Shown: positions 53,430 to 64,000 of the stretch, piece by piece
Layout of the letters: each line of letters opens with the position of its first letter
Position numbering within the stretch: position 1 is the stretch's first letter
NCBI GenBank assembly: GCA_963761985.1
Contig: CAVXIT010000002.1
Location: 108,301 to 172,300, forward strand
DNA length: 64,000 nt
Reading direction: 5' to 3'
Source of the DNA: JACCTH01 sp963761985
GTDB lineage: Bacteria; Actinomycetota; Acidimicrobiia; Spongiisociales; ZC4RG35
Position numbers and translations under genes: made by a program
The notes under the pieces: model-generated
What the model was told of the DNA's origin: nothing
What the model saw: only the letters and a program-made list of their open reading frames with translations
Database searches by the model: none

Positions 53430-53524
53430 TCACGTATGCTCGACGAGGTCGGCGAAGAGCTCCCAAGTCGAGCCATCGTGCTCTCGGATTCACGTCGGGA
53501 CCATAGGTTCGGGAGCCATCAGTC
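53430..53524 (-). pseudogene. Antitoxin remnant upstream of PIN gene
   Basis: The frame just before the PIN start reads REHDGSTWELFADLVEHT followed by TGA, a plausible antitoxin C terminus, but a stop lies only six codons further upstream; a short ORF in another frame (MAPEPMVPT) precedes it. A frameshift or truncation of a VapB-type antitoxin would explain this. Low confidence. Confidence 0.35.
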
Positions 53525-53607
53525 GCATCAAAGTCTCTTTCTCGTATCTTTGGGTCAGAATCGACGAGGAGAAGCCCGCGAGCGACTTTCGTTCACAGAT
53601 CGAAAAG

Positions 53608-53988
53608 GTGTTGTCGAAGGCGCCGTTCATCGTGGATCTGGGTGTGGCCCTGGTTGGGGCTGGCCCGGGCTGGGTTGAAACCGAGCTAGCGGTTGTGCCT
53701 CGCCTCCGACAGCAGCATGGATATGTCCATGCCGGCGTCGTGACCACGCTTGCCGACCACACTGCGGGCGCAGCCGCCTCTACCAGGGTTGTTAGGGGTC
53801 AGTCGGTGCTCACCGCGGACTTCACTGTCCACCTCCTCCGACCCGCTTCGGGACAACTGCTTCGCTGCCGGGGAGAGGTGGTTAAGGCAGGGAAGCGGCT
53901 GATTGTCACCCAGGCGGATGTGTGGGACGGGGATAGCCACTGCGCCCGCTACCTGGGAACTATGGCCGTGGTCGACCAGTCGTTGTGA
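53608..53988 (+). CDS. PaaI-type hotdog thioesterase
   Basis: 126 residues from GTG 53608: FIVDLGVALVGAGPGWVETELAV, RLRQQHGYVHAGVVTTLADHTAGAAA (catalytic region of the PaaI family), DFTVHLLRPASG. Coding character extends upstream to about 53560 (EEKPASDFRSQIEKVLS) without a standard start codon, so the N terminus may be longer. Hydrolyses an acyl-CoA. Confidence 0.85.
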   Translation: MLSKAPFIVDLGVALVGAGPGWVETELAVVPRLRQQHGYVHAGVVTTLADHTAGAAASTRVVRGQSVLTADFTVHLLRPASGQLLRCRGEVVKAGKRLIVTQADVWDGDSHCARYLGTMAVVDQSL

Positions 53989-54018
53989 CCGATCAAGACC
54001 GCTTGCCTCAGCGGTGCT

Positions 54019-54402
54019 TTAGTGAAGCTGTTGCCAGTTGATCAGGATGAGCGCGGTCCACACCGTGGCAAGAATCGGGGGAATCGGCAGGGCGAAACCC
54101 CACCAGAACACCACCGCGATCGGCAGGAGCGCGAGGGCAAAGATGGCCCCGGACCGGGTCCCGCTCCACAGCATCCATCCGGCCACGCACTCGAGCAGAC
54201 AGACGAGCACGAACAAGAGGAGCAGCGGCACCGTGGATTGCACGCCAACTCGCTCGAAGGGTCCCCTTCCGTAGGTGGGAAAGCCCATGAAGACGAGGAT
54301 TCCGCGCCCCGCCGCGAGCTCGCGGATCCCGAAAACGCCCGGAATTCCAAAACCCAAACCAACGATCCAATGCAAGATCGAGGCCGTTCGTAGTGCACCC
54401 AT
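54019..54402 (-). CDS. Four-helix membrane protein
   Basis: 127 residues from ATG 54402: four hydrophobic segments (SILHWIVGLGFGIPGVFGI; TVPLLLLFVLVCLLECVAGW; GAIFALALLPIAVVFWWGF; ILATVWTALILINW). Function unknown; resembles small DoxX-like or uncharacterised membrane proteins. ATG 54447 is an alternative. Confidence 0.7.
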   Translation of the reverse strand: MGALRTASILHWIVGLGFGIPGVFGIRELAAGRGILVFMGFPTYGRGPFERVGVQSTVPLLLLFVLVCLLECVAGWMLWSGTRSGAIFALALLPIAVVFWWGFALPIPPILATVWTALILINWQQLH

Positions 54403-54451
54403 CACGATCCCCGTCCGATTGCGAAAGGCGAAACCTGCTCGGTCCATCGCC

Positions 54452-54797
54452 TCATCGCGGTAGGGCGGTCCTCGCCACGAGCGCCTCCCGGATGCGGGTC
54501 ATGTTTTCCCGCTCCTCCTTGCGTATCCGGCGAAGAAACAGCGGGAAGATCAGCTTGAACCAACCGTGAGGCATTTGCCTCGAAGTCGGCGAACAGCTTG
54601 GTGCCCTCGGAAACCGGTTCGAGCCGGCAACGGACAGTGACCTCGAGCGGTCCGGCGTTGTGCCCTGCCCACCTGTGCGGGCGTTCGTACTCGATGATCT
54701 CGACCACGACATGCGGGCTGCTCTTCCACTTCGCCTTGAACCGAATGCTTTGCCAAATTCGTGAACGGACCAACTTAACCATGTGGTTGCCCCGCAT
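54452..54797 (-). pseudogene. SRPBCC (polyketide-cyclase-like) fragment, truncated and frameshifted
   Basis: Encodes the C-terminal half of an SRPBCC hydrophobic-ligand protein: FKAKWKSSPHVVVEIIEYERPHRWAGH, then after a one-base shift near 54570 HGWFKLIFPLFLRRIRKEERENMTRIREAL to TGA 54452. The first 60 or so residues of the family are missing: the frame begins at 54797, just before the divergent ltrA-type gene. Probably a decayed gene. Confidence 0.62.
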
Positions 54798-54820
54798 CTT
54801 TCAACCGTAGGCTGCAACAG

Positions 54821-56074
54821 TTGACCACTGGAAACGACGCGCGAGGTCGCATCCGGAACGGCCTGAAGCTCTGGTTTCGGACGCCGCCGCGGCGTCACGG
54901 CGAGGTCGTGTACACCCGCGAGGTCAGCTTCCTCGAGCTGTTCTACGACCTGGTCTACGTTGTTGTTATCGGGCGTGCTGCACATCACCTCGCCGAACAC
55001 GTTGATTGGGGAGGTGTAAGGGACTTCGCCATCGTGTTCGGGTTGATCTGGGGAGCCTGGTTCAACGGAACCTTCTGGCATGAGCTCCACGCGCGCGAAG
55101 ACGGCCGGAGTCGTCTTTACATCTTCATGCAGATGGGTTTGCTCGCCCTACTTGCAGTCTTCGCAGGCGAGGCCGTCGGAGAGAGCGGGTCTGGCTTCGC
55201 AATCACCTACGCGATCCTCTTCACCCTGTTCACGTACCAGTGGTACCTCGTTCATCGCATCGACGATCCGCAGTATCGACCAACCACCACCCGCTACCTC
55301 GCCGGCATGGTGATCACAGTGAGCGCCGTCTTGGTGAGCGCCTTTGTCGGGGAAATGGCCCGGGCCTGGATCTGGGCGCTGATCGTCATTTTGTGGCTGG
55401 TCGGAGGTCTGGTACTGATGGCGACATCTCGAACCGCCGGGTTTGGTGAAGGCGTCACCCGATCGCTCGTCGAGCGGGTGGGTCTTTTCACGATCATCGT
55501 TTTGGGCGAGGTCGTGGTAGGCGTTGTGACCGGCATCAGCGAGTCCGAGGCTCAGACCGCGAAGACGATTGCGACCGGATTGCTCGGACTCGGGATCGGC
55601 ATGGGCATGTGGTGGTGCTACTTCGACATGCTCGGTCGGCGCGTACCTGCCGAGCACGGCCGCCGCCTTGCCGGTTGGCTCTTCTCCCACCTGCCGCTGA
55701 CGATGGCCATCGCCGGAGGAGGTGCTGCGATGGTGAGCCTGGTCGAGCATGCGGCCGAGATCACAACTCCGAAAGCCACGGCATGGCTGCTGGCAGGGTC
55801 GGTGGCGCTGATGCTGGCCGGTGTGACTCTTGCCGCTCGGGCGCTCGCAGTCGATGAGTTCCCCGAAGGCATGGCGCGACAGATCGCTCCGACCTTCGGT
55901 CTGGCCGCCGCGGTGATCCTCATCCTCGGCGCCGCTCGACCGGCACCCATCGCGTTTGTTGTCGCGATTGGGGTGGTTCTCTCGTTGACCTGGCTCCGGC
56001 TGTTCTCCGTTTTCCTCGCACTCGGTGGCGTGCCGCCGAGCATGGGTGAGCAGAGCGAGATGCGCGATGGCTGA
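54821..56074 (+). CDS. LtrA-family (low temperature requirement) membrane protein
   Basis: 417 residues, about eleven membrane segments, with the hallmark VSFLELFYDLVYVVVIGRAAHHLAEH near residue 36. TTG start at 54821. The family is named for cold growth in Listeria, but its biochemical role is unknown. Confidence 0.9.
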   Translation: MTTGNDARGRIRNGLKLWFRTPPRRHGEVVYTREVSFLELFYDLVYVVVIGRAAHHLAEHVDWGGVRDFAIVFGLIWGAWFNGTFWHELHAREDGRSRLYIFMQMGLLALLAVFAGEAVGESGSGFAITYAILFTLFTYQWYLVHRIDDPQYRPTTTRYLAGMVITVSAVLVSAFVGEMARAWIWALIVILWLVGGLVLMATSRTAGFGEGVTRSLVERVGLFTIIVLGEVVVGVVTGISESEAQTAKTIATGLLGLGIGMGMWWCYFDMLGRRVPAEHGRRLAGWLFSHLPLTMAIAGGGAAMVSLVEHAAEITTPKATAWLLAGSVALMLAGVTLAARALAVDEFPEGMARQIAPTFGLAAAVILILGAARPAPIAFVVAIGVVLSLTWLRLFSVFLALGGVPPSMGEQSEMRDG

Positions 56075-56124
56075 ACCGCGGCGGACCGTGGTGCAACGTC
56101 CAATGAGGAGGTAAGCGAAACCAG

Positions 56125-56574
56125 CTACCGGTCGATCGACCACCGCCGCGTCGAGGGCAACTGCACGTCGCCGTACCCGTGACAGCGAGCCTCGCTCAGA
56201 CAGAACTCGAACAGGATGTATCGATCAAGCGGCGTATAGCTCGAGGCGGCAGCCACTTGGGACCACATCTCTCGGTCGTCTATTTCAAGGCCACGGCCCT
56301 CAATGCCGAACTCGCCGCCAGTGCCGGCGTCGTCGGGAACACCGTTGTGCATGGAGAACCATCCTTGTCCGCGGAGATCCCTCGCTTTGGGCGAGGTTGG
56401 CTCCATATATAGGAACAGTCCATCAGTGGTAAAGATCGGTGTCACCGGACGCACTCGGGGTGCTCCCGACCGGCGGATCGTCGCCAGATAGGCCGGTGCT
56501 TTGGTCAATAGATCCGCGCCGAACCGGGCTAACTCCGGCTCGCGTTGTGCGAATTCACCCCAGCTGACTGTCAG
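56125..56574 (-). CDS. PNPOx-fold protein (start at CTG?)
   Basis: Split-barrel flavin-binding-type protein, about 149 residues. APAYLATIRRSGAPRVRPVTPIF, PKARDLRGQGWFSMHN, and C-terminal TRRWSIDR. TTG 56508 would drop the N-terminal helix SWGEFAQREPELARFGADLL that homologues have; the in-frame CTG 56574, 8 bases after the VOC stop and preceded by AGGAAAG, fits better. Third gene of the AraC-VOC-PNPOx run. Confidence 0.8.
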   Translation of the reverse strand: MTVSWGEFAQREPELARFGADLLTKAPAYLATIRRSGAPRVRPVTPIFTTDGLFLYMEPTSPKARDLRGQGWFSMHNGVPDDAGTGGEFGIEGRGLEIDDREMWSQVAAASSYTPLDRYILFEFCLSEARCHGYGDVQLPSTRRWSIDR

Positions 56575-56582
56575 ATTCTTTC

Positions 56583-56987
56583 CTATCCCTGTTCGACGCG
56601 GATCATGTTGCCCGCCGGGTCACGTACGGCAGCGTCGCGGGCACCCCAGAACTGGTCGGCGGGCTCGGAAAGCACCTCGACCCCGGGAGCAACGGCCATC
56701 TTGTCGAAGGTCGCGGTCAGATCGTCCGAGCGGAAGAATGGCCCGGGCAACTCACCTTTGGCGAGCAATGCTGCGAGGGCGTCACCGTCCTCCTGGGAAC
56801 GGCCTGCCTGTGGCTGCGACAACACGATGTTGATCTCGGGCTGACTCTCGGTGTTGAGGGTGATCCAGCGGAAGCCCTCGTTTTCGACCTCGTTGCTCAC
56901 TTTCAAACCGAGGGTGTCGCGGTAAAAAGCGAGGGCGGCATCGGGATCGTCGACATAGATGTGCACGGTGCTGAGTGAAATGGACAT
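56583..56987 (-). CDS. VOC/glyoxalase-family protein
   Basis: 134 residues with the VOC repeat pattern: STVHIYVDDPDAALAFYRDTLGLKV and a C-terminal DPAGNMIRVEQ. Metal ligands plausible at His and Glu. Co-oriented with the AraC regulator 9 bases upstream. Substrate unknown. Confidence 0.88.
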   Translation of the reverse strand: MSISLSTVHIYVDDPDAALAFYRDTLGLKVSNEVENEGFRWITLNTESQPEINIVLSQPQAGRSQEDGDALAALLAKGELPGPFFRSDDLTATFDKMAVAPGVEVLSEPADQFWGARDAAVRDPAGNMIRVEQG

Positions 56988-56996
56988 GGACCCAAC

Positions 56997-57452
56997 CTAC
57001 GCGGGTGACGCGACAGTTGCTTCTTCAAAACTGCTCTCTTCGCGCCCCCGACGATCGGCCTTGCGCGGCCGCGTCAAAACCATCGTCACACACCCGGGCA
57101 AGGCACGCAGCTCGTCATGGTTTCGGGCGCGGTAGGCGCTCGGCGTTTCGCCGACAAGCTCGGTGAACCGGGCGGAGAAGGAGCCGAGGCTCGTACAGCC
57201 GACGGCGAAGCAGACCTCGGTCACATTCAGGTCGCCGCGGCGCAACAGTGCCTTGGCTCGCTCGATGCGCCGGGTCATGAGGTAGGAGTAGGGCGTCTCC
57301 GAGTACGCCTCACGGAAGCGGCGGCTGAAGTGCGCGGGCGACATCATCGCCGTGCGGGCCAGCGCGGGAATATCGAGCGGCTCCGCGTACTCGCGGTCCA
57401 TCCGGTCCCGCGCCAGGCGCAGCCAGCGCAGCTCGTCCACCTGGGTGCTCAT
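56997..57452 (-). CDS. AraC-family transcriptional regulator
   Basis: 151 residues, almost only the two helix-turn-helix units: ALARTAMMSPAHFSRRFREAYSETPYSYL and VTEVCFAVGCTSLGSFSARFTELVGETPSAYR. Lacks a ligand domain, as in small AraC activators. Likely controls itself and the VOC and PNPOx genes downstream. Confidence 0.9.
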   Translation of the reverse strand: MSTQVDELRWLRLARDRMDREYAEPLDIPALARTAMMSPAHFSRRFREAYSETPYSYLMTRRIERAKALLRRGDLNVTEVCFAVGCTSLGSFSARFTELVGETPSAYRARNHDELRALPGCVTMVLTRPRKADRRGREESSFEEATVASPA

Positions 57453-57517
57453 CCCCCCAGGTTATCGGCCCACGTACTTGGCAGAGATGCTGGCCGGTGA
57501 TTGCTAATAATCGTCCG

Positions 57518-58207
57518 ATGCATTCAGTTGTCACCCGCATGGAGGTGGGCGGGTTTCTCGCCCCAGAGTCATACGCGCCGGGCGAACGGGTCGTGGTGAA
57601 TTCTTGGTTGGTCCGCCACCCCGAGGCGACCATCCTCGTCGACACCGGCATCGCCGAAAATTTGCCCCCCAACGACGTTCAAGAGTTGAAGTTTCTGCGC
57701 ACGCCGATCGTCGACGCCCTCTCCGGCCTTGGCGTACAACCCGATGAAATTGACGTTGTCATCAATTGCCATCTTCATGCTGATCACGCAGGTGGCAACG
57801 TTTGTTTCCCTGGGTCGAAGATCTTGATCCAGCCAGCGGAGGTCGTCGCGGCGTCGGAGCCGGAATATTCGGTGCCGGAGGCTCTCAATCTTGCCGGCGG
57901 AAACTACCGCGAGCGCGCTGGTGAATACGAGCCCTTTCCCGGTGTGCGGATCGTGCCGACCCCGGGCCACTCTCCCGGTCATCAGAGTGTCGCTATCGAG
58001 ACGTCTGCCGGGCTCTTGCTGCTCGCGGGCCAGTGCTATCGAGATGCGTCGTCGTTCGCCCGGGCGGTCACTGCCTATCGGCTCGCCCAGTCGGGCTATG
58101 CCGAAGCTCCGCCCACTCCTGAATGGCTGCCGAAACTCCTGGCCATGGAGCCCTATCGGGTCGTGTTCGGCCACGACCATGCGATCTGGCAGCCAAGCGA
58201 AACCTGA
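57518..58207 (+). CDS. Metallo-beta-lactamase-fold hydrolase (lactonase-like)
   Basis: 229 residues. HxHxDH in CHLHADHAGGN, later PTPGHSPGHQS and VFGHDHAIW, all expected metal ligands. The N-terminal SYAPGERVVVNSWLVRH and overall layout resemble N-acyl-homoserine lactonases; other substrates are equally possible. ATG 57518; GTG 57497 is an alternative. Confidence 0.85.
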   Translation: MHSVVTRMEVGGFLAPESYAPGERVVVNSWLVRHPEATILVDTGIAENLPPNDVQELKFLRTPIVDALSGLGVQPDEIDVVINCHLHADHAGGNVCFPGSKILIQPAEVVAASEPEYSVPEALNLAGGNYRERAGEYEPFPGVRIVPTPGHSPGHQSVAIETSAGLLLLAGQCYRDASSFARAVTAYRLAQSGYAEAPPTPEWLPKLLAMEPYRVVFGHDHAIWQPSET

Positions 58208-58263
58208 AGAAAGGAATCGAACGAGGTCTCTCGCAAGGCGTTTGATTCGCGAGAACTGTGCCG

Positions 58264-60650
<2,387 letters not shown>

Positions 60651-60654
<4 letters not shown>

Positions 60655-61088
60655 CTCACTGCCTTCTTTACGAGTGATGCGATCTTCTTCTCGTCGGCGG
60701 TGGTCAGTTTGGACAACCCCCACGAGGTGGGCCACATATTGCCGTCGTCGAGGTTGGCGTCTTCGTTGAAGCCGAAGGTCGCGTACCTCGTTTTGAACTT
60801 CGCCGCGGGCGTGAAAAAGCAGATGACCTTGCCGTCCTTGGCATAAGCCGGCATTCCGTAGTACGTCTTCGGTGCGAGCTCGGGCGCGCTGGCCAGGACG
60901 ATTTCGTGGATCTTCTTGGCCAGGACGCGGTCCGATTGCGGCATCTCGGCAATCTTGGCGAGCACCTCGCGGGCCGCTTCCTCTGCACTCAAGGCGGCCT
61001 TGGCCTCTTTGGCCCGCTCCTTCATGGCAGCCCGTTCCTCGGCCGAAAATCCTGCCTTGGTGCCCGTGGCCTTCTTACTGGTAGTCAT
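60651..61088 (-). CDS. DUF1801 protein with Lys/Ala-rich N terminus
   Basis: 145 residues: a charged helical N-terminal part (FSAEERAAMKERAKEAKAAL), then DUF1801 (LAPKTYYGMPAYAKDGKVICFFTPAAKFKTRYATFGF). Third DUF1801 member in the window, directly upstream of the UvrA-like gene with a 4-base overlap. Confidence 0.85.
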
Positions 61089-61210
61089 TGCCGGTTTCCT
61101 CTCTACGCGATCTATCGGCTACCGCAGCCTAAAAGCGCTCCCGCGGCAACTGCTTCTCCAGAACTGCTCGATCCGGGTTCACCAGACAGTCGTGTGGCTA
61201 GGGTCCGAAG

Positions 61211-61466
61211 GTGGCAGCCAAGACCAAGGTCCCCGAGCAAGAACTCTGACAAAGTTACGGAACGGATCAATGCCACCGCTCTTGCCTTGCTCGGAAGGAA
61301 TCCGGACGGCCTGCGATGGACTGAGCTGCGAAGGAAGATTGAAGCAGCGGATCCCAGCTTCCATCCGAAAACGGTCAACGGATGCGTCTGGAAACTTGTC
61401 GAGAACTTTCCCGACAAGGTCTACAAACCGTCCAAAGGCTTGTTCCGCTTGAGAAAATACAAGTGA
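61211..61466 (+). CDS. Small winged-helix protein (frameshifted as read)
   Basis: About 84 residues after repair. GTG 61211 begins AAKTKVP; a one-base shift in the CCCCG at 61231-61235 continues as SKNSDKVTERINATALALLGRNPDGLRWTEL and HPKTVNGCVWKLVENFPDKVYKPSKGLFRL to TGA. GTG 61194 in the second frame is an alternative without a shift. The pattern resembles short winged-helix proteins of the HARE-HTH/DUF2087 kind. Function unknown. Confidence 0.6.
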
Positions 61467-61686
61467 CTCCGACTCGAAACAGGCGCTGGATCAAGACCCG
61501 TCTGGCCGCAGCTAACTAACTCCCCGAGCCAGCTAACATGATGCACACACGAATCATCGTGTAACACGCCTTGCTCCGCCTCTTTCGGTCCGTCGGATGC
61601 TGCAGGGCAGCCACCTCACCACTGGTTTGATGGTTGCTCGGCCTGCTCGGTGTTCATAGACGGTCCAGCTCAAAGGAGCAACGCAA

Positions 61687-61941
61687 ATGTCAACCAATCT
61701 CTATGTCGGCAACCTGACCTTTCAGGTCGACAAGTCGGAGCTCGAGAAGCTCTTCGCTCAATTCGGCGAAGTCTCCGATGCTCAACTCATCATGGATCGC
61801 GAAACGGGCCGTCCCCGTGGCTTCGCATTCGTTGAAATGGCCTCAGCTGACGCTGCCCAGAAAGCCATCTCATCGTTGAACGGCAAAGACCACAACGGCC
61901 GCCAGCTGACGGTAAATCTCGCCAAGCCTCGTTCGCGCTGA
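61687..61941 (+). CDS. RRM RNA-binding protein
   Basis: 84 residues, a single RNA recognition motif. RNP2 LYVGNLTF and RNP1 RGFAFVEM are intact, with aromatic residues in place. Bacterial RRM proteins of this kind are cold-inducible RNA chaperones in cyanobacteria; similar function is inferred. ATG 61687 follows AAAGGAG. A 220-base leader separates it from the wHTH gene. Confidence 0.92.
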   Translation: MSTNLYVGNLTFQVDKSELEKLFAQFGEVSDAQLIMDRETGRPRGFAFVEMASADAAQKAISSLNGKDHNGRQLTVNLAKPRSR

Positions 61942-61950
61942 ACCACAACT

Positions 61951-61978
61951 CCAGCCGGTGACCTCGGTCACCGGCTGG
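61951..61978 (+). terminator. Hairpin terminator after RRM gene
   Basis: CCAGCCGGTGAC-CTCG-GTCACCGGCTGG, a perfect 12-bp stem and tetraloop 10 bases after the stop, followed by GCTCTTCTC. T-poor, so termination is likely but may be partial. Confidence 0.6.
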
Positions 61979-62166
61979 GCTCTTCTCACACTCCATCAGT
62001 TGCTGGCCACAAGGTGCTGGTAATCTGACCGCAGCCGCTCCGGGTCGAGGTCAGCGTTAACACGCTTCCCCGGAGACGACACGGCTGATACTCACCCGGC
62101 AGGACCGCCTCTTCGGCCGAATCTCGATCCCAAATGGTCGAGCGAGATTTGTCCACCTTCTAAAGC

Positions 62167-62185
62167 GTCCCGCTCGGGACAGGAG
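62167..62185 (+). promoter_or_regulatory. Hairpin abutting the helicase ribosome-binding site
   Basis: GTCCCG-CT-CGGGAC (62167-62180) ends directly at the Shine-Dalgarno AGGAG (62181-62185). It may modulate access to the ribosome-binding site, for example with temperature. Confidence 0.35.
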
Positions 62186-62189
62186 CACC

Positions 62190-63626
62190 ATGAAAAACAC
62201 CTTTGCCCAACTCGGACTCCCCGACCGTCTGGTGGCCACACTCACCGCAGCCGGGTTGAACGAGCCTTTTCCAATTCAATCAGCCGCCATCCCCGACGCT
62301 CTGGCCGGACACGACGTTTCCGGCGAAGCGCCCACGGGGTCGGGTAAGACTCTGGCTTTTGGCCTTCCCCTCCTCGCTCGAGTCGGGAGGGCAAATCCGC
62401 GGCGCCCACGGGCGCTGATCCTGGCTCCCACCCGGGAACTGGCCGAACAGATCAAGGCGGAGCTAGCCCCCCTGGCAACGGCAGTCGCGCGCAATGTAGG
62501 CGTGGTCTATGGCGGAGTCGGCTACGGCCCCCAAAAGAACGCCTTGCGCCGCGGGGTTGATGTGCTGGTGGCCACCCCGGGACGTCTTGAAGACCTCATC
62601 GCTCAAGGCACTCTTGCCCTCGACGAGGTCGAGATTCTCGTGATCGACGAGGCTGACCGCATGGCCGACATGGGATTCCTTCCTGCCGTCCGGCGCATCG
62701 CCGGAGCGACCGGCACCCGCCGACAGACGATGCTTTTCTCGGCGACTCTCGACGGCGAGGTTGGCGAGTTGAGTCGGCAATTCCAGCGCAACCCGGTTCT
62801 CCATGATCTGCCGGCCGAAGGGGCCGGGACGGGTCGAACAGAGCATCTCTTCTGGCGGGTCGAGCAACCTGATCGGGCAGAACTCGTCGCCGGACTGATC
62901 GGGCGACACGGGAGCGCGATTGCCTTCACACGCACTCGTCATCGGGCTGATCGCCTAGCCAAGCAACTCACCGGGCTCGGAATCTCCAGCGTTGCCCTCC
63001 ACGGAGGCCGGACACAGGCCCAGAGAAACAAGGCCCTCGACGCGTTCGCCACCGGCCGGGTTCAGGCGATGGTCGCCACCGACGTCGCCGCCCGCGGAAT
63101 CCACATCGAGGCGGTCGCCACGGTGATCCAGGTCGATATCCCGGCCGATGCCAAGACTTACCTGCATCGGTCAGGACGGACCGCTCGGGCGGGGGCAGAT
63201 GGAAGGGTCGTGACCTTCGTGGCGGGGAGCGAGGAACGAGAAGTGATGCGCATGCAGAAACAACTGCAGATGCGAACGCCGATCGTGGCCCCCGCGCAGA
63301 AGAATCCGTCCCGATCTGAGTCGTCGTCACGGCCGAAGACCGCGGACCACAGGGGCGATCCGCGCCCGAGATCGCAGCCCGCTGAGAAGCAGTCGCTCTA
63401 TGTCGCCAACCTCTCCTGGGCGGTGACCGCCGACGAGCTCGGCGAACTATTCGGCCGCTACGGAGAGGTCAGCCAGAGCACGATCGTGACCCATCGCAAC
63501 GGTCGATCCAGAGGCTTCGGGTTCGTCGACATGCATGCCGGAGCCCAGAACGCGGTCGAAGAATTGCATGGGGCAGATCTCGACGGTCGCCTCCTGACGG
63601 TCCAGCTCGCCCGTCAACCCGCCTGA
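62190..63626 (+). CDS. DEAD-box RNA helicase with C-terminal RRM
   Basis: 478 residues. Helicase core: Q motif region PFPIQ, motif I APTGSGKT, PTRELAEQ, TPGRLEDL, DEAD (VIDEADRM), SAT, then ATDVAARGIHIE and HRSGRTARAG. A basic, Ser/Arg-rich linker (about 355-395) leads to an RRM (LYVANLSWAV; RGFGFVDM) very similar to the free RRM protein 250 bases upstream, unlike the DbpA-type RRM of other helicases. Unwinds RNA; cold adaptation or ribosome assembly is plausible. Confidence 0.93.
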   Translation: MKNTFAQLGLPDRLVATLTAAGLNEPFPIQSAAIPDALAGHDVSGEAPTGSGKTLAFGLPLLARVGRANPRRPRALILAPTRELAEQIKAELAPLATAVARNVGVVYGGVGYGPQKNALRRGVDVLVATPGRLEDLIAQGTLALDEVEILVIDEADRMADMGFLPAVRRIAGATGTRRQTMLFSATLDGEVGELSRQFQRNPVLHDLPAEGAGTGRTEHLFWRVEQPDRAELVAGLIGRHGSAIAFTRTRHRADRLAKQLTGLGISSVALHGGRTQAQRNKALDAFATGRVQAMVATDVAARGIHIEAVATVIQVDIPADAKTYLHRSGRTARAGADGRVVTFVAGSEEREVMRMQKQLQMRTPIVAPAQKNPSRSESSSRPKTADHRGDPRPRSQPAEKQSLYVANLSWAVTADELGELFGRYGEVSQSTIVTHRNGRSRGFGFVDMHAGAQNAVEELHGADLDGRLLTVQLARQPA

Positions 63627-63655
63627 CGGTTACTAGGGCGAGGTAGTTCGGGCGG

Positions 63656-63955
63656 TTACCAGCTCTGCGCCACCAGCTCGTACGAGTCGGCGCTGACGAC
63701 CTTGCCGTTCATCGCTTCCGCTACGTCGGTTCGCATTGGCTTGACTGCTTCGACGCTGCCCTCCAAAGCGGCCTCGTCTTCGTAGAAGGCAACCACAACC
63801 AGCTTTCCGGCTGCCCGGTCGACCATGAAGTTGGCAGCGGTGAAGCCTTTCAGTTCCTTAAGGGAAGGCAAGATCTTTTCGTTGATGACCTTGACGGCGT
63901 CATCGAGTTTGCCTGCGTCTCCCTCGATCGTGCTGATTCGCGCCTGCATCGCCAT
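63656..63955 (-). CDS. Antibiotic-biosynthesis-monooxygenase-like (dimeric alpha/beta barrel) protein
   Basis: 99 residues: RISTIEGDAGKLDDAVKVINEKILPSLKELKGFTAANFMVDR and VVVAFYEDEAALEGS, the ABM/EthD ferredoxin-like fold. Often reads as a small heme- or quinone-interacting monooxygenase; activity unproven. ATG 63955. Confidence 0.8.
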   Translation of the reverse strand: MAMQARISTIEGDAGKLDDAVKVINEKILPSLKELKGFTAANFMVDRAAGKLVVVAFYEDEAALEGSVEAVKPMRTDVAEAMNGKVVSADSYELVAQSW

Positions 63956-64000
63956 AGCCGTTCCTTTCCTTGGGTGCGCAATTCAATGTAGCGACGTTCT

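Overview
The window reads as a stretch of an actinobacterial chromosome, probably an uncultured lineage such as the Acidimicrobiia. This is inferred from the moderately high GC, frequent GTG/TTG starts, GTGA/ATGA gene overlaps, F420-type (Ddn/DUF385) and LtrA proteins, a class F-like sortase, PPK2, a pyrophosphate-type phosphofructokinase and several leaderless-looking promoters. There is no rRNA, CRISPR or intact integrase. About a dozen genes carry single-base frameshifts, several in short G/C runs. That suggests residual assembly errors as much as real decay, so interrupted genes are annotated across the break.

Layout. 1-792: 3' part of rtcB. 789-13417: a nucleoside-salvage locus. A leftward operon (mtnA, BMP lipoprotein, ABC ATPase, two permeases) diverges from a rightward set (amidohydrolase deaminase, DUF985 cupin, two SDRs, a class II aldolase-SDR fusion, a nucleoside phosphorylase), with a GntR/UTRA regulator between. 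Together they could import 5'-deoxy- or 5'-methylthio-adenosine and take it through deamination, phosphorolysis, MtnA isomerisation and aldol cleavage to DHAP plus a two-carbon aldehyde. 13419-14511: UdgX-type uracil-DNA glycosylase and partner. 14540-20037: a TetR-controlled set (two hydrolases, one fused to a glycosyltransferase, OsmC, FAD monooxygenase) with two near-identical palindromic operators. 20078-27927: DUF421, sensor kinases, a sortase with a DUF4397 candidate substrate, small proteins. 27948-29516: a three-domain rhodanese behind a short ORF with a Cys-Cys-Cys run and a four-segment attenuator. 29604-31148: phosphofructokinase and a small basic protein.

31203-36105: tRNA-Arg(UCG) followed by two further copies of its 3' end, delimiting two small tandem segments. 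The first carries a GntR regulator, an SHMT-like gene and gene remnants (LuxR-type tail, VanZ tail). The second carries a membrane protein, an HxlR regulator with a repeat-rich divergent promoter, and a cupin.

36135-63955: mostly ordinary chromosome: YecM-like, PPK2, xylulokinase, MoxR-DUF58-VWA operon, M20 peptidase with a LigD-type ligase, several hydrolases, DUF1801 and DUF2254 proteins, a PIN protein with an antitoxin remnant, LtrA, PNPOx/VOC/AraC operon, metallo-beta-lactamase, short UvrA-like protein, and an RRM protein followed by a DEAD-box helicase with the same type of RRM fused at its C terminus. The strongest candidates for undescribed or notable biology are the salvage locus, the cysteine attenuator, the tandem tRNA-Arg segments and the two-site TetR regulon.
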